A stretch of 64,000 nt of DNA from Hymenobacter psoromatis (GTDB lineage Bacteria; Bacteroidota; Bacteroidia; Cytophagales; Hymenobacteraceae): the NCBI GenBank assembly GCA_001596155.1, contig CP014771.1, forward strand, positions 4,898,001 through 4,962,000. The letters are read 5' to 3'. Below, one piece after another: positions 59,469 through 64,000 of this stretch. The position numbers and the translations under genes are program-made. The stretch's first letter is position 1, and every line of letters begins with the position of its first letter. The notes beneath the pieces were generated by a model. The model was given only the letters and a program-made list of their open reading frames with translations. It made no database searches and was not told the origin of the DNA.

Positions 59469-62273
59469 CTAAGAATTTACAGTTTTCTCTGCCCGCGCCT
59501 TGCCAAAATCCAGAATCCGGTCGATAAACTGGTACGGCGTGTAGCCAGCCAGCGCCGTTTGGTGAAAAATGCAGGTCGCGGGCGTCATACCGGGCAGCGA
59601 ATTAACCTCAATAATAAGCACTTCAACCGCGCCGCCGGCCCGCACCCGCACAAAGGCATCGATGCGGGCGTAGCCCTCGATATGCAGAATCTCGGCCACC
59701 TGGCGCAGCACCCGCTTCACTTCCTCCGAAATGCGCTGGCGCTCAACCGGGTCGGCGGCGTAGCGGGCGGGCGTGATATTTTGCCCCTCGCCGGCCAGAA
59801 ATTTCTCCTCCAAACTCAGCACCTCGCCCGTCGCCAGCGCCTCGCTGGCCTCGAACACCTCGATTTTCAACGCGCCGCTTTCATCGTAAGAAGTCAGCAG
59901 CCCGCCCGTGATTTCCAGGAAGGTAGCCGCGCCGTCGGGGCCGATGAGCGTTTCCACCAAAAAGGCTCCCTTCTGCGGAAATTCCTCCTTGAAGCCCAGG
60001 TGCAGCACCTCAGCCGGGCCGGCCAGCAGCGGCTCGTCGCGCCGGAAAATCTGCTCGCTGAAAGCGGCCAGCTCGGCGCGGTTCTTAATCTTTTTCACCG
60101 CCGAGGAGCAGCCATCGTCGGCTGGCTTGGCGATGAAGGGGTAGGGAAACTGGCTTTCGAGGCCCAGGTAAAACGCTTCCGCGTCGGCGGCCCACTCCAG
60201 GCGCTGGGCCAGGCGGTGGTCGGCCACGCGCAGGCCGGCCGCGCGCAGGCGGCGGTTGGTTTCGAACTTGTTGATAGTCACGGCCGAGCTGGCCGCACCC
60301 GAGCCGTTGTAGGGCAGCCCGAATTTCTCCAACTCCTGCTGCAACGCGCCGTCCTCGCCGGGCCGGCCGTGCAGGGCAATGAATACCTCATCGACCTTTT
60401 CGGCCAGTTCTTCGAACGAAACGCGGCGCGGCGCGGCAATGGCCTGCCCGGCGTAAGTGCCCGTGATACCCGCGGCTTCCGCCCGAATCTTATCCAGCAC
60501 CGGATGCGCGGCCTCGCCCGCCTCGGCGTGCTCGATTTTCTCGCGAATATCGTCGGCGTTGTCCTTGAGCATCACGTTGATGGGTAGCTCGTAGAGGCGA
60601 AACTCCGCGCTGCTGCCAGCCAGGAAAACCGGTACCGGCCGGTACTTGGTGCTCGACGAAAGCTTCTCGTAGATATTGCGCCCGCTCTCCACCGAAATGT
60701 GCCGCTCCGAGGAGTAGCCGCCCATTATCACGGCCACCCGAATGCGCTCATCGGTGCCGCCCTGCCGCCCGCGAATGGCGCTGTCCAGCTCCGCCAGCCG
60801 GGTTTGCAGCTGCACCGGCTTCAGGCCATTGCGCCGCCGCGCCGCCAGCGAGGTGCGAATAATATAGGTCAGGAACTGGCTCGGGTTCAGCCCAATCTCG
60901 GCCGCCTGGTGGAAGAAGAACGAGGCCGGCAGCATCCCGCTCGTCGTGTTCGGGTCGTTGAGAAAAATCGTCCCGTCTTCCTGAATAAAGCCGTCCAGCC
61001 GCGCATACACCTCGAAGCCGAAAGTGCTGAACATCGTCTGCGCTTGCTGGCGAATGCGCTCAATGTCCGCCTCCGGCAAGTCAATCGGCGTGATTTTGCG
61101 AGCCAGGCCCGGCAGGTACTTGGCGCGGTAGTCGAAAACCTCGCTGCCCTTCACGATTTCGGTGGGGGGTAGGGCGAGGGGCTGGCCGTCTTGGTCTTCG
61201 ATAACGATGCAGGAGAATTCGCGGCCGGCGATGAATTGCTCGACGAGGACCTGGGTTTCGCCGGTCAGGCTTTGCAAACCTATAGCAGCAAAATCTTTAA
61301 GCTGTGCTTCTAAATAAGTAACTAGCTCTTCAGGGTGCGTAATATTCTGTGGCTCGTGGTTGGGAACTAAATGACCATACTGCATTGGGTAGGCAACTAT
61401 TGGCAATCCAATACCCTCGCGCACATCGCATAGCTGCCGTACTAATCCAGTACGAGCGTATTCGTCTAATGGCATCCATTCACTCCAATCAATTATACGC
61501 CGAAATAAAGCTCTTCCTACTGCCTCAAAGAATGCTACTTGCGCAGCAGCTGTACCTTGGTCTGACTGTTGTTTTCCTGATGCAGTTATGCGAGTAAAAA
61601 GGCTTCCTCGCTCAGTAATTTTTTTTACGATACTAACACCTAAGCTACTACCTTGACGGGGAGCTTTGACTACTAAAGGCAATCCCAATTCACGGCTCAC
61701 AGCCTCGAAAGGTGTAACTACATCAGCTCCCCAATTCCAATCTTTTTCCGTCAATACCCGAAACTTCGGCGTGGCCAGCCCCACGGCCTGCATCAGCCGC
61801 TTCTGCGCGATTTTATCGATGCCGAGGGCCGAGGGCAGAATGCCGGAGCCCGAGTACGGCAGCCCGACCCACTCCAGCAGGCCCTGAATGGCGCCGTCCT
61901 CGCCGCCCGGCCCATGCAGGGCCAGGAAGGCAAAGTCCATGAGCTTGGGCAATTCGCTGGCCTCGACTTGGCGGCCGATGTGGCTGATAAGGTCAGTCAG
62001 CGCCTCGTCGCTGAGTTCGCCCAGGCTTTCGATGTACACCTGCCAGGGGTGGCGGGAGGGGGGTAGGGCCGCCACGGGCGGGTAAAAATCGCGGATGGTG
62101 CCTTTGTAGAGGTACTGCCAGTCGAGCAAAATGAAGTGCCCGAGGCTATCCACAAAAATGGGGACGGGCTGAAACAGGCCTTTGTCCAGGTTATCAAAAA
62201 CGGTGCGCCCACCGGCGAAGGAAATCTCCCGCTCGCGCGAGGTGCCCCCGAAGAAAATGCCGATTCTCATCAT
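59469..62273 (-). CDS. ddl: Tandem D-alanine-D-alanine ligase-like protein
   Basis: A 934-residue protein made of two complete Ddl-like ATP-grasp modules. Module A (about 1-490) shows GIFFGGTSREREISFAGGRT, LALHGPGGEDGAIQGLLE, LPYSGSGILPSALGIDK and LVVKAPRQGSSLGV. Its metal-binding motif reads NDPNTTSGMLPAS rather than the usual ExNxxPG. Module B (about 510-934) shows AVIMGGYSSERHISVESGR, IALHGRPGEDGALQQELE, LPYNGSGAASSAVTINK and the normal IIEVNSLPGMTPA. Module A also has about 100 extra residues in its ATP-grasp part, encoded by an AT-rich patch (61275-61755). Ddl joins two D-alanines for peptidoglycan; the usual length is about 300-360 residues, so this is a fusion. A TACCTTTG -7-like element lies nine bases upstream. 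Confidence 0.9.
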   Translation of the reverse strand: MMRIGIFFGGTSREREISFAGGRTVFDNLDKGLFQPVPIFVDSLGHFILLDWQYLYKGTIRDFYPPVAALPPSRHPWQVYIESLGELSDEALTDLISHIGRQVEASELPKLMDFAFLALHGPGGEDGAIQGLLEWVGLPYSGSGILPSALGIDKIAQKRLMQAVGLATPKFRVLTEKDWNWGADVVTPFEAVSRELGLPLVVKAPRQGSSLGVSIVKKITERGSLFTRITASGKQQSDQGTAAAQVAFFEAVGRALFRRIIDWSEWMPLDEYARTGLVRQLCDVREGIGLPIVAYPMQYGHLVPNHEPQNITHPEELVTYLEAQLKDFAAIGLQSLTGETQVLVEQFIAGREFSCIVIEDQDGQPLALPPTEIVKGSEVFDYRAKYLPGLARKITPIDLPEADIERIRQQAQTMFSTFGFEVYARLDGFIQEDGTIFLNDPNTTSGMLPASFFFHQAAEIGLNPSQFLTYIIRTSLAARRRNGLKPVQLQTRLAELDSAIRGRQGGTDERIRVAVIMGGYSSERHISVESGRNIYEKLSSSTKYRPVPVFLAGSSAEFRLYELPINVMLKDNADDIREKIEHAEAGEAAHPVLDKIRAEAAGITGTYAGQAIAAPRRVSFEELAEKVDEVFIALHGRPGEDGALQQELEKFGLPYNGSGAASSAVTINKFETNRRLRAAGLRVADHRLAQRLEWAADAEAFYLGLESQFPYPFIAKPADDGCSSAVKKIKNRAELAAFSEQIFRRDEPLLAGPAEVLHLGFKEEFPQKGAFLVETLIGPDGAATFLEITGGLLTSYDESGALKIEVFEASEALATGEVLSLEEKFLAGEGQNITPARYAADPVERQRISEEVKRVLRQVAEILHIEGYARIDAFVRVRAGGAVEVLIIEVNSLPGMTPATCIFHQTALAGYTPYQFIDRILDFGKARAEKTVNS

Positions 62274-62293
62274 ACTATCCGCAAAGGTAGATT

Positions 62294-62429
62294 GTAGGGT
62301 AAGCTTTAGCTTGCCTCCGCCCGCCCTACCTCCCTTCCAATGCCCCAGGCGGCCCCACCCGAACCACCCGCCGCCGTAGCCGTTAACACCTTGCCGGGCC
62401 TATTCACGGCAAGCTAAAGCTTACCCTAC
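62294..62429. repeat. Inverted-repeat pair between divergent genes
   Basis: GTAGGGTAAGCTTTAGCTTG at 62294 is repeated inverted at 62408-62429 (22 bases each), with 92 bases of proline-codon-like CG-rich DNA between. The same arm forms the tight hairpin at 16541-16580, so this looks like an expanded member of one family. Confidence 0.8.
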
Positions 62430-62435
62430 CCCCTC

Positions 62436-63626
62436 ATGAACACCCTCGCCAACTACAACTTCGCCGGCCACCGCGCCGTGGTGCGCGTCGATTTCAACGT
62501 GCCGCTCGACAAGGACCTGCGCATCACCGACGACACCCGCATCCGGGCGGCCACGCCCACCATCATGAAAATTCTGGGCGACGGTGGCTCGGTGGTATTG
62601 CTCTCGCACCTGGGCCGGCCCAAGGGCGGCTACGAAAAGAAATACTCGCTCGAAAGCCTGCTGCCGCGCCTGGCTCAGGAGTATGGCCGCTCGGTGCAGT
62701 GGGCCGGCGACGTGCTTTCCGAGGAGGCGCTGGCCACGGCCCAGGCCCTGCGGCCCGGCCAGGTATTGCTGCTCGACAACGTGCGCTTTCACCCCGAGGA
62801 AGAGGCTGGCGATGAAGCATTTGCTCAAAAGCTGGCGCGCCTCGGCGATGTGTACGTGAACGATGCCTTTGGCACGGCGCACCGCCGCCACGCCTCCACG
62901 GCCGTGATGGCGCACTACTTCGCGCCCCAGGACCGGGTAGGCGGCCTGCTGCTGCAAGGCGAGCTTAGCAACGCCCAAAAAGTGCTCGACAACCCCGAGC
63001 ATCCCTTCACCGCCATCATGGGCGGGGCCAAGATTTCGGATAAGATTGAGCTTATCGAACGCCTGCTCGATAAGGTGGATAACCTGCTCATCGGCGGGGC
63101 GATGGTCTATACGTTTGCCGTGGCGCAGGGGGGTAGCGTGGGCAATTCGCTGGTCGAGGCCGATAAGGTGGACTTGGCTAAGCGCCTCATTGCCAAAGCT
63201 GAAGAGAAAGGCGTGAACCTCATTTTGCCCGGCGACAGCCTCATCGCTGACAAATTTGCCAACGACGCCAACGTGGACGTGGCCGGCAACCACGATATCC
63301 CTGTGGGTTGGATGGGCCTCGACATCGGCCCCGATGCCCGTGAGCAGTTCGCCAGCATCATCCAGGATTCCAAAACCATTCTCTGGAACGGCCCGATGGG
63401 CGTGTTCGAGATGAGCAATTTCTCGCTGGGCACCGAGTACGTAGCCCGCGCCGTGGCCGAGGCCACCGACGCCGGGGCCTACTCGCTCATCGGCGGCGGC
63501 GACTCAGCGGCGGCCGTGCAGCAGCTCGGCTATGCCAACCGCGTGAGCTACATCAGCACCGGCGGCGGCGCGCTGCTGGAGTTTATGGAGGGTAAGGAGT
63601 TGCCCGGCGTTACGGCACTAGGGTAG
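62436..63626 (+). CDS. pgk: Phosphoglycerate kinase
   Basis: A 396-residue glycolytic kinase that makes ATP from ADP while converting 1,3-bisphosphoglycerate to 3-phosphoglycerate. Motifs are RAVVRVDFNVPLDKDLRITD (substrate arginine and aspartate), LLSHLGRPKGG, LLLDNVRFHPEEE, VNDAFGTAHRRHAST, AIMGGAKISDKIELI, ILWNGPMGVFEM and YSLIGGGDSAAAV near the nucleotide site. Length is normal. The start is the ATG at 62436, three bases after CCCTACCCCC. It is divergent from the Ddl gene. Confidence 0.97.
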   Translation: MNTLANYNFAGHRAVVRVDFNVPLDKDLRITDDTRIRAATPTIMKILGDGGSVVLLSHLGRPKGGYEKKYSLESLLPRLAQEYGRSVQWAGDVLSEEALATAQALRPGQVLLLDNVRFHPEEEAGDEAFAQKLARLGDVYVNDAFGTAHRRHASTAVMAHYFAPQDRVGGLLLQGELSNAQKVLDNPEHPFTAIMGGAKISDKIELIERLLDKVDNLLIGGAMVYTFAVAQGGSVGNSLVEADKVDLAKRLIAKAEEKGVNLILPGDSLIADKFANDANVDVAGNHDIPVGWMGLDIGPDAREQFASIIQDSKTILWNGPMGVFEMSNFSLGTEYVARAVAEATDAGAYSLIGGGDSAAAVQQLGYANRVSYISTGGGALLEFMEGKELPGVTALG

Positions 63627-63659
63627 AAATTATGACGAATTACGAATGACTAATCCACA

Positions 63660-63757
63660 ACGTCATGCTGACGAAGGAAGCATCTCTACGGCGTAAGTAA
63701 ATTCTGACGATTGGGATTAGTTATGCGGGCGAGATGCTTCCTTCGTCAGCATGACGT
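63660..63757. repeat. Palindromic repeat, GTCATGCTGACGAAGG family
   Basis: ACGTCATGCTGACGAAGGAA with CATCTCTAC follows in the left arm and is mirrored at 63735-63757; outside it a second, weaker inverted layer (TGACGAAT...AATGACTAAT) extends to about 63630 and 63779. Close to the repeat at 27962. Confidence 0.85.
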
Positions 63758-63799
63758 TCTGAATTAGTCATTCGTCATTACCCAAACGCAGCTAAATTG

Positions 63800-63835
63800 A
63801 AGTGGTACCCGTATGCACGGGTACCACTTTTTCTT
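63800..63835. terminator. Hairpin with T-tail
   Basis: A 13-base stem (AAGTGGTACCCGT with ACGGGTACCACTT) around ATGC is followed by TTTCTTTT. It lies just before the last gene and can end transcription from pgk. Confidence 0.75.
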
Positions 63836-63845
63836 TTCCATACCC

Positions 63846-64000
63846 ATGACCGACCACGAACAAGAATACGCCAAGATGGCCCGCCAGGTATATCGCACGC
63901 TCACCGACCAGCGCCCCCAGTGGGAAGCGCGCAGTCCCGCGATGGTAGCCGACTTCGAGCAGCTCAACAACTTTTTGCAAGCCTATGAGGAAGTATCGGG
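63846..64000 (+). CDS. Start of a hypothetical protein, cut by the window end
   Basis: The ATG at 63846 opens a frame of 51 codons that runs off the window without a stop. The visible part (MTDHEQEYAKMARQVYRTL, then ADFEQLNNFLQAYEEVSG) is hydrophilic and helical, with no signal peptide. I do not recognise it. The clear frame just after a terminator-like hairpin suggests a real gene. Confidence 0.6.
   Translation, partial: MTDHEQEYAKMARQVYRTLTDQRPQWEARSPAMVADFEQLNNFLQAYEEVS

Noticed and set aside
59463..60587. 374-residue plus-strand open frame
   Set aside because: Antisense shadow of the Ddl gene.

Overview
The window looks like chromosomal DNA of a GC-rich aerobic Bacteroidota of the Cytophagales, most like Hymenobacter. 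Evidence: SusC/SusD outer-membrane proteins, TonB-dependent barrels, several proteins with a C-terminal type IX secretion (T9SS) sorting domain, Bacteroidota-type promoters (TTTG/TTG and TAnnTTTG), few Shine-Dalgarno sites, and a PASTA protein next to a large Ddl protein. The genus is inferred from protein style and composition, not from a marker gene.

Layout. 1-8.1 kb: the end of an outer-membrane-type protein, a TraB/ChaN-like secreted protein, two TonB-dependent/outer-membrane barrels and a low-GC DUF416 gene. 8.1-13.5 kb: XdhC and a three-subunit molybdenum aldehyde oxidoreductase like PaoABC. 13.8-16.5 kb: a promoter, SAM-I riboswitch and intrinsic terminator ahead of homoserine dehydrogenase, then a Gfo/Idh/MocA oxidoreductase. 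16.5-22.5 kb: a small acetyltransferase, two very hydrophilic small proteins, two unknown proteins and a T9SS subtilase. 22.5-31.3 kb: housekeeping and stress genes (class II fructose-bisphosphate aldolase, flavin amine oxidase, tRNA-Arg(CCG), Ohr, aldo/keto reductase, sucC, LolD-like ATPase, an ERF/Rad52-like protein).

31.5-50.6 kb is a polysaccharide utilisation locus: SusC, SusD, four GH43 enzymes, a GH127-type beta-L-arabinofuranosidase, a sialidase-fold (GH93-like) enzyme, a GH5-like cellulase-fold enzyme, a secreted beta-helix protein, an aldose 1-epimerase lipoprotein and a LacI-family regulator. Copies of one palindrome, TGCAAACGTTTGCA, lie upstream of GH127, between lacI and galM, upstream of susC, and once more about 0.6 kb from susC. 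This suggests local LacI control of an arabinose-rich glycan (arabinan, arabinoxylan or a pectin side chain) pathway.

50.9-64 kb: an IS3-type transposase remnant, a CarH-like MerR/B12 regulator, RecQ, an NADP-binding oxidoreductase, a rhodanese, a nucleotidyltransferase with a short overlapping partner gene, a T9SS protein, a PASTA protein, a 934-residue tandem Ddl protein, phosphoglycerate kinase and the start of a further gene.

Two genome-scale features overlay the genes. One short string, GGGGGTAGGG (complement CCCTACCCCC), recurs dozens of times in coding and non-coding DNA. Several families of long inverted repeats fill intergenic spaces and sometimes supply stop codons. All calls come from reading the sequence; no database search was run.
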